Assembly: GCF_001761485.1 (NCBI RefSeq)
Contig: NC_090771.1
Span: 2,914,001 to 2,978,000, forward strand
Length of the DNA stretch: 64,000 nucleotides
Reading direction: 5' to 3'
DNA from: Yarrowia lipolytica
Lineage: Eukaryota > Ascomycota > Dipodascomycetes > Dipodascales
A program made the translations under genes and the position numbers. Positions 1 to 10,301 of this stretch are shown in pieces (positions within the stretch are counted from its first letter, which is position 1; the number at the start of each line of letters is the position of its first letter). A model generated the notes under the pieces. It ran no database searches. It was not told the origin of the DNA and worked only from the letters and a program-made list of their open reading frames with translations.

Positions 1-1047
1 ATTCCTCTCGGTTTCACCTTTTCATATCCCTGCTCTCAGCCCGCCGTCAACCGAGGTGTACTGCAGCGATGGACCAAGGGTTTCGACATTGAGGGAGTCG
101 AGGGCGAGGACGTGGTCCCCATGCTGGAAGCTGCCCTCGAAAGAAAGAACATTCCTATTTCCATCACCGCCCTGATCAACGACACCACCGGAACTATGGT
201 GGCCTCCAACTACCACGACCCCCAGATCAAGCTGGGTAACATCTTTGGTACTGGTGTCAACGCCGCCTACTACGAGAAGGTCAAGGACATTCCCAAGCTC
301 AAGGGTCTCATCCCCGACAGCATTGATCCCGAGACCCCCATGGCCGTCAATTGCGAGTATGGAGCCTTCGACAATGAGCACAAGGTTCTCCCTAGAACCA
401 AGTGGGACATCATCATCGATGAGGAGTCTCCCCGACCCGGTCAGCAGACCTTCGAGAAGATGAGTGCTGGCTACTACCTGGGAGAATTGCTTCGTCTGGT
501 TCTTCTGGACCTGTACAAGGACGGGTTTGTGTTCGAGAACCAGGGCAAGAACGGTCAGGAGCTTGGAAACGGCAACATCAACAAGTCGTATTTCTTCGAC
601 ACCTCTTTCCTGTCTCTGATTGAGGAGGATCCCTGGGAGAACTTGACTGATGTCGAGATTCTCTTCAAGGAGAAGCTTGGTATTAACACCACTGAGCCCG
701 AGCGAAAGCTCATTCGTCGACTGGCCGAGCTCATTGGTACTCGATCCGCTCGAATCTCTGCCTGTGGTGTCGCTGCCATCTGTAAGAAGGCTGGCTACAA
801 GGAGGCTCACGCTGGAGCTGACGGATCCGTGTTCAACAAGTACCCCGGATTCAAGGAGCGAGGCGCCCAGGCTCTCAACGAGATTTTTGAGTGGAACCTG
901 CCCAACCCTAAGGACCACCCCATCAAAATCGTTCCCGCTGAGGATGGTAGCGGTGTTGGAGCTGCTCTGTGCGCTGCTCTCACCATCAAGCGAGTCAAGC
1001 AGGGTCTTCCCGTTGGTGTCAAGCCCGGTGTCAAGTACGATATTTAG
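1..1047 (+). CDS. HXK1: Hexokinase, C-terminal part (5' end outside window)
   Basis: The reading frame is already open at base 1 and gives 348 residues to the TAG at 1045-1047, so roughly the N-terminal third of a ~500-residue enzyme is missing. The product phosphorylates glucose and fructose with ATP in the first step of glycolysis in the cytosol. The visible peptide opens with the hexokinase substrate-binding signature (LGFTFSYPCSQ, partial residues 3-13) followed by LQRWTKGF. The catalytic Asp lies in INDTTGT (about residue 61), and the phosphate-binding segments IFGTGVN (81-87) and DGSGVGAAL near the C-terminus are intact. The extended hexokinase pattern, rather than the shorter bacterial glucokinase pattern, supports the call. 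It could be another hexokinase paralogue; HXK1 is my best match because Y. lipolytica is known for a single main hexokinase. Confidence 0.93.
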   Translation: MPLGFTFSYPCSQPAVNRGVLQRWTKGFDIEGVEGEDVVPMLEAALERKNIPISITALINDTTGTMVASNYHDPQIKLGNIFGTGVNAAYYEKVKDIPKLKGLIPDSIDPETPMAVNCEYGAFDNEHKVLPRTKWDIIIDEESPRPGQQTFEKMSAGYYLGELLRLVLLDLYKDGFVFENQGKNGQELGNGNINKSYFFDTSFLSLIEEDPWENLTDVEILFKEKLGINTTEPERKLIRRLAELIGTRSARISACGVAAICKKAGYKEAHAGADGSVFNKYPGFKERGAQALNEIFEWNLPNPKDHPIKIVPAEDGSGVGAALCAALTIKRVKQGLPVGVKPGVKYDI

Positions 1048-1278
1048 ATGACCAACAAAGATATAGATTTCGAGTGGCACGTGTAGTTACCGTTCTACAA
1101 GCACAGGATCAGGTGCTTAATGTTTGTAACTGTTGTATTTGTGTATTTGTAGAGTAAAGTCTCATGGCACATTTCTCCAGCTTAGCTCGCCTCTCAAAAT
1201 AGGCTTCTATCTCGATATGCACGTCTAATGCTAGTTTGGAAGAATCAGTGAATTTTAACAGTAGCATCAACAGCGACC

Positions 1279-2774
1279 ATGAGCAGCACCAAAGTGTGAG
1301 TATGAGGACGACTGCGAGTTTCCACAGTTACGCGACTAACCACAGACTTGTTTTTGGCGATATTTCGTCGGATCCTAAGACCGCCATTGCCAAGGCCAAC
1401 ACCATCAACGGTGGTAAGAATGGTCCCTTCCGCGCCTTCATTGTGGTGGGCAAGGTGTTCACCAAGAACAACTTTGAAGAGGTGAATGGCGCATTACAGG
1501 ACGGATCTGTATCTGTCGATCTTCCTATGTTCTTTACGGACGGTGAGGGTCTTCCTGAAGACTCTGCAACTAATCAGACTGATGTTGTGGACATTGCACC
1601 TAATGTGACTTTCCTCAACCAGTGGGGTCGACTGATGACCGACGATTTCATTATCCAGAATGCCACCAGCGGCAGTAACGACAGGAAGACTGCACCAACC
1701 GATATTCTCATCACCGATAAGTGGCCCTCGAATCTGCCTCGGCTATCTAAGGTTGGATTTGCCGTACCTCAAACGGCTGAGCGAGCCACCAATAACGACA
1801 AGACTATCGATGCAACATCAAAGGACGCGTCTCCTCTTTACCACTTTTCAGGGTCCGAATCTTTCTGGGAACGAGAGCCGTTTGCGAACGAAGCAGGTAA
1901 ACATACTCGTTTCATTGGTCTGGCACCATTTGGAGGTAAACAGAGATGGCACTATGCCTTCACTTTAAAGAAGGACGACACATCGACGCCTGTTAACGCC
2001 ACAGAGTGCCCCTATCTTAAGGAAGACAAGGTAGAAGAGGAGCCATTGAAACGAGCCAACGAGGATGATGGCGATCCAATGGCCAAGAAACCCAGAATTG
2101 CGCCCTCAGATTGCTTTCTGTGTCTCTCCAACCCCAACTTGGCTGCTCATCTGGTGGTGTCTATTGGACAGGAATCTTACATGGCCATGGCCAAGGGCCC
2201 CCTATTACCAGGCCACGTGATGCTTATCCCAATCAAACACAATCCTGACTTTTGCACAGAATCAAGACCCTCCACTAACCCCCGTCACAGACATCCCGTT
2301 CGGTTTGTTTCACCTAAACTGGCCCTGGAGCTGAGAAAGTACCAGATTGCTCTCAAGCAAATGCATCCTGGAGGAGTGGTATTCTATGAAATCGCAAAGG
2401 CCAAGGGTGTCCACGTTCACCAACAGGCCGTTCCTATTCCCCAAGAGAAGATTAATAATGTGGAGAATCTTCGAGAGTTCTTCATCAAGGAGGCCAAAGA
2501 GTGCGGGTTCAGAATGGAAAATAATGGAGAGCTTAGAGACGACCAAACTAACTATTTCCGCATCGAGTTCCCCAACAGTGACCCTATTGTCATTAAGCTG
2601 AATCGTCAGAACCCCAAATTCGACGTGACCTGGCCCAGAAAGTTGCTCGCTCAGTGGTTTTTTGGTAACAAGGAGCGAGGGGACTGGAGAAACTGCTCTC
2701 AGACGGAAGCTGAAGAGACTGAGGCGGCGGATAAGATCAAGGGCGACTTTGAAACCTTTGATTTCACTCGATAG
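1279..2774 (+). CDS. DRN1: CwfJ/CWF19-like lariat-turnover protein, one intron
   Basis: Joining 1279-1295 to 1346-2774 gives 481 residues starting MSSTKVLVFGD, which restores the usual start of the CWF19L1/Drn1 family; without splicing this frame has no ATG before the conserved region. The N-terminal ~200 residues look like the metallophosphoesterase-like domain (LVFGDI, VVGKVF). The C-terminal half carries the CwfJ_C_1 domain, with a CxxC pair (CFLC), the PGHVMLIPIKH segment and the HIT-like HVHQQ motif. CwfJ_C_2 follows, with CGFR and FRIEFP. Family members bind the debranching enzyme Dbr1 and late spliceosomes and help turn over intron lariats in the nucleus. An extra ~15 residues lie after the IPIKH segment compared with the human protein as I remember it. 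The family call is firm; orthology to yeast Drn1 is inferred from the N-terminal domain. Confidence 0.85.
1296..1345 (+). other. Intron in the CwfJ/Drn1 gene
   Basis: The donor is GTGAGT at 1296, the branch box CTAAC is followed directly by CACAG, and the intron is 50 bases. Removing it joins a 17-nt first exon in frame to the conserved LVFGD segment. Confidence 0.85.
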
Positions 2775-3031
2775 AATCAAACTAATGGCATTTGTATTAT
2801 ATAACGTAACAATAAAGCATGAGTCAACAGTGGAGATATAGGACTAAAACGTAATCAAATAAAGAATAAGGGTAAAAACAAATGTCTTTGACTCCCCTCA
2901 CATTTGTCCCTATTCCCCTCGGATTTATTAAAGGCACTCAGAACCATTTTTCCCCTCAGAATAACTTTTTTGCCGCTCACGTGATGTGTTATGGGTCTAG
3001 CCATGGAATTTTTTTCAATTTTTTTAAGTTC

Positions 3032-3104
3032 GGTCGTGTGGTGTAATGGTTATCACGTCCCGCTCACACCGGGGAGGCTCGGAGTTCGATCCTCCGCATG
3101 ATCA
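3032..3104 (+). tRNA. tRNA-Val (CAC anticodon)
   Basis: The 73 bases fold as a complete cloverleaf. There is a 7-bp acceptor stem with two G-U pairs, a 5-bp anticodon stem (one T-G pair) with loop CTCACAC, and a 5-bp T stem (CGGAG/CTCCG) with loop TTCGATC. The discriminator base is A. The anticodon at 3065-3067 is CAC, which reads valine GTG codons. The internal A box (3039-3049, TGGTGTAATGG) matches the consensus fully, and the B box (about 3083-3092) is good. There is no intron. Some Yarrowia tRNA genes are fused to a downstream 5S gene; a poly-T stop follows at once here, so this one is solitary. Confidence 0.95.
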
Positions 3105-3120
3105 CTTTTTTCTTTTTTTC
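3105..3120 (+). terminator. RNA polymerase III terminator of tRNA-Val
   Basis: Two T runs of six and seven bases follow the tRNA 3' end immediately, as expected for Pol III termination. Confidence 0.85.
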
Positions 3121-3295
3121 TTCTTCCTCTGACGCGGAAATGCTTTTGCTTTTGCGATGTGCTTCTAATTGACAACATTATCTACAAGCTGGCATTACAA
3201 AACACTATATACTTCTACACCCATTCACTCATAATTAATGCATTCAGAGACATGATCTCATTATATCCTAATGTTCCCAATCCGCAGTTTCCCTA

Positions 3296-5164
3296 TTAAT
3301 ACCATTCCACCACAACTTCCACTTTTCTTCCCCCAAACTCCTTTCGAAGACGCTTCATTCGCTTTCCAAGACCGTTGATTCGGTTTCTCACACTGGGGGC
3401 AGCCAGGTTAGGATGTGACTTGCTGGCTCTGATGGTTAGCTCAAAGCCAAAGGAAGGAATTGGTGATGAGTTGGACTCGTTAGTTGCGGCAGATTCCCAC
3501 ACGTCCGACACGGTGATCTCGAAGGGGTATCCCTTAATGTTCCCACCGGGGTAGACTCCACAAACCACATGCATGATAGCTCCACAGAAACAGGCCCACC
3601 AGCAGAGATCCTTGGGCTGCACAATGTCTACCAGGGAGTTGTAGAAAGTCTTGTCAGCCAAATCACCACCCCATCGATGACAGAGAGAGAGTCCCAGAAG
3701 GGCTCTTATCTCATGGCTGAGACCGTGAGCGCCAGAAATGACGCCCGAAGATGCAACCTGCAGAGCAATGAAGGGTTGCACCTCCTTGGGGTACGAGGAG
3801 TGGACAAAAATGGTGTTACAGAGCGCTCCAACCAGTCGCTGAGTAATGAGCTGAGGAGCAGCAGGAGGAATGCAGCCTGTGAGAACCTTGGCGTAAGAGG
3901 GGGCCAACAGACCAGCATAAGGAGAAGTAGCGACTATGACGGGGTCCAGGTTTCGAATGGACTCAGTCATCTTGGCAAAGAGGACGCCCTCACGAATACC
4001 ACCCTGGGAAAAGAGAATCTTTCTGATCCGGGGGAATGCAGCCACCGCAGCCGAAATGAAAAGCGACACAGCCGGAATCTGGGAGGCTCGTCGAGAGGAG
4101 ATTCGGAAGTTCTTCTTCTTTCGGGCAAAGATTTTCTGCAAATCTGCAGGCTGTGGCGGCGGCGAGGAAGCCGGGGTGTGAGTGTTTGAGGCGCTGGCAG
4201 AGTTCTGGGCAGAAGTAGCCAGTGAAGGGGGCTCAGATTGTTCGTACAGCTCCATAACCTCCGACTTAAGGCTCTGGGAAAGCTCACGGATGGCGTGACC
4301 GGTGGTAGAGAAGCCATTGATGACAGGGAGAGGGTATTGGCCCGATTGGGACAGTAGGAGGTGCCCCAGACCTCGGAAACCTCCTCCCGAAACGTACAGC
4401 TTGTATCCTCCAGTCTGTTTGGCATATTTATGCATGGATTGAAGCAAAGGAGAGCTGTCGTCCTGTGTGATATGGTCTACGGCGTGCTTAAGAGCAGCCT
4501 CCATTTCATTGTACAGGTCGGTAGGATCTTCTCTATTAACCATGAGACGTCGGGTGATGGCGGCAGCGCCATATGGAAGTTTGACGGGATCTCTGCACAG
4601 GGAGAACTTTCCGTTCTCACATACCATCCACGAGATCACGGCCGAGCCGCCTCCGAGATCCATGTAGAGTCCGTTGACGTGGAAGAATGCCGATGCGACT
4701 CCGTAGGCTTCGTAGAGTGCCTCGTCTCTGAGAGACATGATCTGGACGTCCCAGCCGACAGTTTCCTTGACCATGGCCCGGAACTCTTCTCCATTGGGCG
4801 CCTCCGCCACGGCTTCGGTAGCTAGCACGTCAATGTAATCTTCTCCTACTCCAAAGTCTGCACAGGTGTTTTTGAACCGGAGCATGGACTGACAGACGTC
4901 CACAACCACGTGCTTGGGGATAGATCTGGAGGTGTGGCCTGGAGCGGGCGCCGGTGGCCCTGTATTTGTGTTGACGGAGCTTTGGCCGTCGTTTTCATCC
5001 TCTTCTGTTTCTGTGGGAGGTGGAGAGTCGTCAAAAAGATTGATGGGGGCGCGATCGAGATAGAGACAGGGGATGATGCGGGCGTGGTTGGGGCTGACGG
5101 ACGAGATGCTGAACCGGATACCGTTGGAGCCAATGTCCACTATTGCTCGGAGACTTGATTTCAT
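3296..5164 (-). CDS. RTG2: Rtg2-like retrograde regulator (Ppx/GppA ASKHA fold)
   Basis: The 622-residue product starts at the ATG at 5164; the frame runs five codons further upstream but only to a GTG. It opens with the phosphate-1 motif DIGSNGIRFSIS (residues 10-21), almost identical to yeast Rtg2. It carries the second phosphate loop YMDLGGGSA, the Rtg2-type segment LPYGAAAITRRL and the C-terminal all-helical half of the family. Yeast Rtg2 (588 residues) binds ATP and relieves inhibition of Rtg1/Rtg3, passing mitochondrial dysfunction and glutamate signals to the nucleus, and is also a SLIK subunit. A Ser/Pro-rich insertion (roughly residues 320-350) and a Pro/Glu-rich loop near residue 60 account for the extra length. 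The gene diverges from TRS23 across a 1-kb intergenic region. Exopolyphosphatase activity is an alternative for this fold, but the sequence sides with Rtg2. Confidence 0.9.
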   Translation of the reverse strand: MKSSLRAIVDIGSNGIRFSISSVSPNHARIIPCLYLDRAPINLFDDSPPPTETEEDENDGQSSVNTNTGPPAPAPGHTSRSIPKHVVVDVCQSMLRFKNTCADFGVGEDYIDVLATEAVAEAPNGEEFRAMVKETVGWDVQIMSLRDEALYEAYGVASAFFHVNGLYMDLGGGSAVISWMVCENGKFSLCRDPVKLPYGAAAITRRLMVNREDPTDLYNEMEAALKHAVDHITQDDSSPLLQSMHKYAKQTGGYKLYVSGGGFRGLGHLLLSQSGQYPLPVINGFSTTGHAIRELSQSLKSEVMELYEQSEPPSLATSAQNSASASNTHTPASSPPPQPADLQKIFARKKKNFRISSRRASQIPAVSLFISAAVAAFPRIRKILFSQGGIREGVLFAKMTESIRNLDPVIVATSPYAGLLAPSYAKVLTGCIPPAAPQLITQRLVGALCNTIFVHSSYPKEVQPFIALQVASSGVISGAHGLSHEIRALLGLSLCHRWGGDLADKTFYNSLVDIVQPKDLCWWACFCGAIMHVVCGVYPGGNIKGYPFEITVSDVWESAATNESNSSPIPSFGFELTIRASKSHPNLAAPSVRNRINGLGKRMKRLRKEFGGRKVEVVVEWY

Positions 5165-6199
5165 GGTTGACAATAACACTTATCACTCTGAGTTTAGCAA
5201 TGCATGTCAAGTGGGAGTGAGGTCTCTATGCGGGGACTTTTGGTGGTTAGTTTATTAAGGGTAAGGTAAAGTGGGACAAGACGGCAGAACAGACGTGCGA
5301 GACACTCTCTCTCCGATGTGGCGGTTTGGTTTAAGACATCGAGTCGGGTCATGCGATATTAAACGAGGCAAGTATGTGTATGTGGTGGGTCGAATCCGAG
5401 CCGAGTCGATGTGCAAAATATTATCCAGTTCGATAATCTCTTACTCCGAAATATCTAGCTTGCCCCTCGCTCTACAAAGTAGTCGAACGGTGGGGTAAGT
5501 TAAATACTGTACTGCTGAGTAGGCGGGTCCCATTATCCGAGCTACAGCATGGGAGTACGAGTAGCTAATTACGTCAGATGTACAAGCGGGTGGTGGGAGA
5601 CTTGGAATGAAACTATGCTAAGATTCCAAATTTGGCTAGAGCGTGTGTTTTGCGCAGTTCTAGTAGCCGCCTGGTGCCCCGCTGTCAAGAGCTGATTGCG
5701 TTGAACCACAATGTAGCTGTAGGGCGTCAGAACACGTCCATAACTGGGATTTATGATCGTCACGGTACATTTGTACGAGTACAGGTATACATTTTAGGAC
5801 ATGAATTGCTGCGTTTTAGCCTTTGGTTAGATTTTCTTGACGCCGATGATGCTGGAGGTACTGCACCAATATATTGTTCACGTGACCCGACTTCGATGGC
5901 AGGACGTGAAGCAGAACGAGCCGTTGTCTAGAGTGCAAGTTGTTACATGCAGCCGCTGCCTGTGTCTACAGCATGCACTTTCGTCAGTTCTCAATTATCG
6001 GAATTTCAGTCCACCCCCTAACCTTCACTTCACACCTAATTATTAGCCCAATCTGACACCTGGCGCTTAGTAAGTAAGATCGCGAGTGTGACGACGCACA
6101 GTACTGTAACGTAATTCTGAAGCTACAGTAAAGCACCGCACAACAACACGGATCCACGATCTTCCCACTCGTGACCTGAAACCACACAACCAGCAGATA
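5165..6199. promoter_or_regulatory. Divergent intergenic region RTG2 / TRS23
   Basis: This 1-kb shared upstream region has no supported gene. Open frames are short and lack family features. It contains short dispersed motifs typical of the window (for example GCTACAGTA near 6122 and ACGAGTAC near 5777). I recognise no defined factor site. Confidence 0.5.
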
Positions 6200-6607
6200 A
6201 TGACCGTGTATGCACTCTACATTCTCAACAAAGCCGGCGGTCTCATTTTCCAGCGAGATTACGGCACAGAGCTCGCCAAACTGTCGTCAAACGACTATCT
6301 TGTGCTGGCCGGTACGTTCCATGGAGTGCACGCCATCTCTGCCAAACTGTCGCCGATTGAAGGGTCATCAGGCATCCAGACAATGGAGACGGAAAAATAC
6401 GCGCTCACGTGTTTCCAGACGGTCACTGGCATCAAATTTTTACTCATCACAGACCTGCGACAGCAGTTTGTCGACTCGGTGCTCAAACGGGTCTACCAGC
6501 TGTTTGCGGACTACGTCATGAAATCGCCATTCTACCAGCTAGACATGCCAATCCGATGTACCCTTTTCGACCTGCATCTCAACAAGTACCTCGAGTCGGT
6601 GAGCTAG
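6200..6607 (+). CDS. TRS23: TRAPP complex subunit Trs23 (TRAPPC4, sybindin family)
   Basis: The 135-residue product is a core subunit shared by the TRAPP complexes, which act as exchange factors for Ypt1 and related Rabs in ER-Golgi traffic and autophagy. Family segments are clear: LNKAGGLIFQRDY at the N-terminus, LAGTFHGVHAI in the middle, then CFQTVTGIKFLL and the C-terminal MPIRCTLFDLHL. The protein is a plain longin fold. It lacks the PDZ-like insertion that makes human TRAPPC4 and S. cerevisiae Trs23 about 219 residues. A large-subunit gene of the same complex family (TRS130) lies at 52.2 kb. The start is the first ATG, and homology begins within a few residues of it. Confidence 0.93.
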   Translation: MTVYALYILNKAGGLIFQRDYGTELAKLSSNDYLVLAGTFHGVHAISAKLSPIEGSSGIQTMETEKYALTCFQTVTGIKFLLITDLRQQFVDSVLKRVYQLFADYVMKSPFYQLDMPIRCTLFDLHLNKYLESVS

Positions 6608-7116
6608 GGGAGACGTACAAAAAACTGCATAGAGCCAGGGATGTGATGGTCGTTCCTAGCCCTTTTGTATAACCACGATTCACCATCGTCTGCATATAGA
6701 ATAATGAACTTATGAAAGGACCCGAAAAGCCTAGCTGCTGTCAATACTTTTATAAACAGTGCGAACTACAACTGAGTGATACTTCAAGCGTCAGTATCAT
6801 GGGGGTCGCGTCGTCACAGACACCAACATTTACAACAAAAAGACTCCATGACAAGGCAGTTTATTTGAAATGAGACTTTTGGGCGTAGCGAGTCTCTCGA
6901 TATATACTGTAGCTTATACTGAACATACAGAAGCCACATTCCAAGCTACAGTAAACACGACAAATAAACAGCCTCAAATGTACTCATTTCACACTCATAT
7001 ATTAACTTGTTGTTCCCCTAGGGAACGGCTCGTATTCACCGAGACTGGGTTCACGCACATCCAGCCGCCACATAAACAAACCGGCAGCCAGCCAGTTGTG
7101 GATGTCGCCAAACATA
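6608..7116. other. Convergent intergenic region TRS23 / RING-CH gene
   Basis: Both flanking genes end into this 509-bp stretch, so it holds the two 3' UTRs. It contains a GCTACAGTA motif near 6947. I see no RNA gene or repeat element. Confidence 0.5.
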
Positions 7117-8694
7117 TCAGACATTGCTAATGGTAAAATGAACACGAGGGAACATGCCACGAGGGCGATTAGTAGTGGGATTGTCTTCTCGGCGTTGGGG
7201 CCGAAAGTTACGAACCCGCTTCGACGTGAGTTGTCGAACGCGGAGATATGCCGTCACAATGTTAAATCCGTCTCGCAGCAGGATGAGCAGGACGCCGCCC
7301 AGAATGTTGCGTCGGACACGTGTTGTGAACACGTTTCGTACCAGAGGAATGCCGGACAGAAGTCCTCCCATGGCTCCACAGTACAGAGGGAACAACAGCG
7401 CGTTGCCCACCCGGGTGATGAGGGAGTATTGGCCCAGGATCCACGAAATATCGGGATCCGAGCTGTTTGTAGGCTGGGGAGCCTGCTGTTGCTGCTGGTT
7501 GTTACCAATCGCACCAACGGCCTGTTCCAGGATTCGGTTGAACAGGCCCAGCTGTCCAAAGTTGTTGTCTTCTTCAGCGGCTGCGTTCTCTCGCTCATCC
7601 CGATACTCCTCCAGCCGCAGCATTAGCTCGTCGATCGTGACGTCATTTTCGAGAGTCAGTTCATCGAAGAAGCCCTCAAGGAATCCCATGACCTGCTCTG
7701 CGTCCACAAACCCGTGCTCGTCACGTGCGCGATTCACCAGCGTTTGCATCACAGCATCATACGCAGCGTCGTCTCCATTTGTTCGCAGACGCATCAGCTC
7801 TCGGCCAATGTCCTGCAGGCCGGGTGCAAGGCCTGGAGCCTCGTTGTTGCCCCGAGGGAAGGCCCCAGGCACATTGTTCTGCTCTACCTGGGCCTGAAGA
7901 GCAGCAGCCTCCTCTTCCAGCAGAAGTGTGGCGTCCTCTCCCTCGACAGGAACACCATTTGTGTGCTCCTGGAACAGCTGAGGGCGAGCCTGGACTGCAA
8001 AGTGTCGCAGAGCTCGATATACCGTCACGCTGTAGATCTTGTCGTAAATGACCTTCATGAGCGGCAGCCACGTGAAGATGTGGTAATCATCAAAGTATCT
8101 GTGAGGGGGCACGGAAGCCAGACGGGCCAGAGGTAGAATGCCGCCCAGCATGTGTGTTCCAAACCGAGATCCAACCAGAACCACAGGGATGAGAGGAATC
8201 AACATGGTCTGATTGAGGGTGGGAGGGAGAATCTCGATGGCTGTGGGTGTGATTCTGATTCGAAGAAGTTCTGTGGCCATATCTGGCGTGCAGAAGCTTC
8301 GAATAGCCAGGGCACCGAGTCCATAGAGTGTGGAATGGACGAAATAGGTGGCTGCAGCTCCTGTGGTGGCAAATACCGTGTACATGAGAGCATGCCCCAT
8401 TCCTTGCTCCACCTTTTGTCGCACATAGAGAAGCCATGGAGTTTCGTCTTCGATGACAATATCGGCCTTGCACTGAGGACAAGGCACAATGATTCTGTGG
8501 TTGTGGCGACTAGAGTCCGATTCGGCCACCTTTTCAGGATGGCTCTGGACCACCTCCTGGACCCAGTCCAGTAGGCACAGCTCGTGGGCCGTGAGCGAAC
8601 ATTGGCAGGGGTGTCTCCACTTGTATCCCTGGTCCGAGGGAGGCGGGTCTTCCTCAGTGCCCAGACAGATCCAGCATCTCTGAGTGTTTCCCAT
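7117..8694 (-). CDS. Membrane RING-CH (MARCH-type) E3 ubiquitin ligase
   Basis: The 525-residue product begins with a complete C4HC3 RING-CH finger. The ligands are C7, C10, C30, C32, H37, C40, C72 and C75, in the MARCH order, with a conserved Trp before the last Cys pair. Several hydrophobic segments follow (around residues 100-135, 165-190 and 425-480), so the protein is predicted to sit in a membrane with the finger cytosolic. A Gln/Ala/Glu-rich region and a QQQQQ tract lie between the membrane blocks. Such proteins recruit E2 enzymes to ubiquitinate membrane substrates. It is far too short for Doa10/Ssm4 (about 1300 residues), the other common fungal RING-CH ligase, and looks closer in layout to MARCH5-like mitochondrial or ER ligases. 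Organelle and substrate cannot be read from the sequence. Confidence 0.85.
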   Translation of the reverse strand: MGNTQRCWICLGTEEDPPPSDQGYKWRHPCQCSLTAHELCLLDWVQEVVQSHPEKVAESDSSRHNHRIIVPCPQCKADIVIEDETPWLLYVRQKVEQGMGHALMYTVFATTGAAATYFVHSTLYGLGALAIRSFCTPDMATELLRIRITPTAIEILPPTLNQTMLIPLIPVVLVGSRFGTHMLGGILPLARLASVPPHRYFDDYHIFTWLPLMKVIYDKIYSVTVYRALRHFAVQARPQLFQEHTNGVPVEGEDATLLLEEEAAALQAQVEQNNVPGAFPRGNNEAPGLAPGLQDIGRELMRLRTNGDDAAYDAVMQTLVNRARDEHGFVDAEQVMGFLEGFFDELTLENDVTIDELMLRLEEYRDERENAAAEEDNNFGQLGLFNRILEQAVGAIGNNQQQQQAPQPTNSSDPDISWILGQYSLITRVGNALLFPLYCGAMGGLLSGIPLVRNVFTTRVRRNILGGVLLILLRDGFNIVTAYLRVRQLTSKRVRNFRPQRREDNPTTNRPRGMFPRVHFTISNV

Positions 8695-10301
8695 GATGCT
8701 GAGTTTGCTGTTGGGGTGTGTGGTGAGTTAGTTGTGGTTAGTTTGTGCGGGTTCACGTGATGTGGGGATGGTGTGACTGACTTTTGTGAGATGGTGAGGC
8801 AATAATGTGGTGGGTTTACAAAGTGACCCGAAAGTGTGACAATATTGTCACTAGCCAGCTCTGGATCTTGCGGGGTAAGTTTAAAGATATCACGTGGTGA
8901 TGTCTGTGTAGATTACTATGCAGGTCAGACGAGGGGCACTTTGATGGAGCTGAGGCAATAGTACAATACGATAGACTGTACCACAACTTGTATTACGATA
9001 TTATTATTATAGCAGAGCCCACAGTAATACAACCGCCGGACTACTTAACATCATCGCAGACGAATATTTTATCTACCCGATTTATTTAATACGTATACGA
9101 GGATTGCGGTCTAAACTGACAGCTGTCATTGTACCCACAATGTCAACCAGCCACTATATCGTTACTTGCTGCTTTTTATCATGCTCAGTTGATTACCAAC
9201 TCCAGTGTCTGGGTCCTTGTCTGCTCTTTTCTTTTGTCTGTTGTTTCTGTATTAGGCCTCAACAGCACCCTGCTGTATTTTTTGATTATTACGGTCTATA
9301 TAATTTTTCAGCAACCATGCAGGGCTCTTGGACTTGCTATGAGTATGAGTATTGAACGTACGAGTACATACTGTACGTACGAGTACATCCCGGTATGTAC
9401 GACGTACGAATGGACAGCTCTGTCAGTCACAAATCACCAGACAGCCGGATAATAGTTCCATGCCCGAGATCGACACGCAATCCACCTTTATTTAGGAGCT
9501 CAGGTGTGAAGCCAACGTCGAGACCTTCAAAGTGAATGAGCCAATTCCCTCAAGTAATATATACAATACAAACCTAAGTAACCGCGATTGGATTGGGCGA
9601 AACAAGAAAGGAGCGGTCACCGAAATAAGCGGCATATGCTTGAGTGCGTTCCGCCCTGACAACGTTTTGACGTTGCACCTAAGACTCCTAACCTGAACGA
9701 AGGGTTGTAGAGCACCATCACCATGCTGTACTTGTAGAGGCACGGAAAAACCTGTTCTTAAACTCATCCAATTGAAGTTAATGTGTCATCAACGGAACAC
9801 ATGTGTGTGGCATGGTGATTGTAAGCAGCCAGGCTGAAAACTGCTAATGCACACCAAAGGCAGCTAGCTGCCAGTGTCCTGGACTAAATATGCAGACGAC
9901 TGTCCCCCATCCACTCTTAAAAGCGACAAAAAATAGTCATGATCAGTCACTGTACATGGCTCCTCTTTTTCTGCCACATCAAATCTGCCACATTGGGTTT
10001 CATAATACAACCTTGTCTGGGTTGAAGAGGGGTGTGTATACAAGTACGAGTACAACTACTTGTATCCACTATAAGTGCCTGAGATAGTCATGAAAACGCA
10101 CAAAAGTGAATCAGATCGAGACACTACGCCTTTAGAGTCCCTTGGACATCTTATTGCGTCCATTTTCCTCCCCGCAACCCCCCAATACTACCCTACATTA
10201 AAGTTGATCCGTAAGCATGCGGCTATCGAAAACGCTCTCGAATTCGGTGTGTAGAATATTTCAAACTCTCGTCTTCTCGAGACTCAGTCACCACCAGAAC
10301 C
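8695..10301. promoter_or_regulatory. Divergent intergenic region, RING-CH gene / DAHP synthase
   Basis: This 1.6-kb stretch has no supported coding sequence. It is rich in GTAC-centred short motifs, densest at 9356-9392 (repeated CGTACGAGTACAT) and again near 10040-10070. The last ~150 bases are the likely DAHP synthase promoter and leader. I see no 5S gene, tRNA or transposon end. Confidence 0.5.

Noticed and set aside
2217-2290. Possible second intron in DRN1 (CACTAACCCCCGTCACAG acceptor-like)
   Set aside because: There is no GTGAGT-type donor; the nearest candidate would shift the frame and remove the conserved IPIKH segment.
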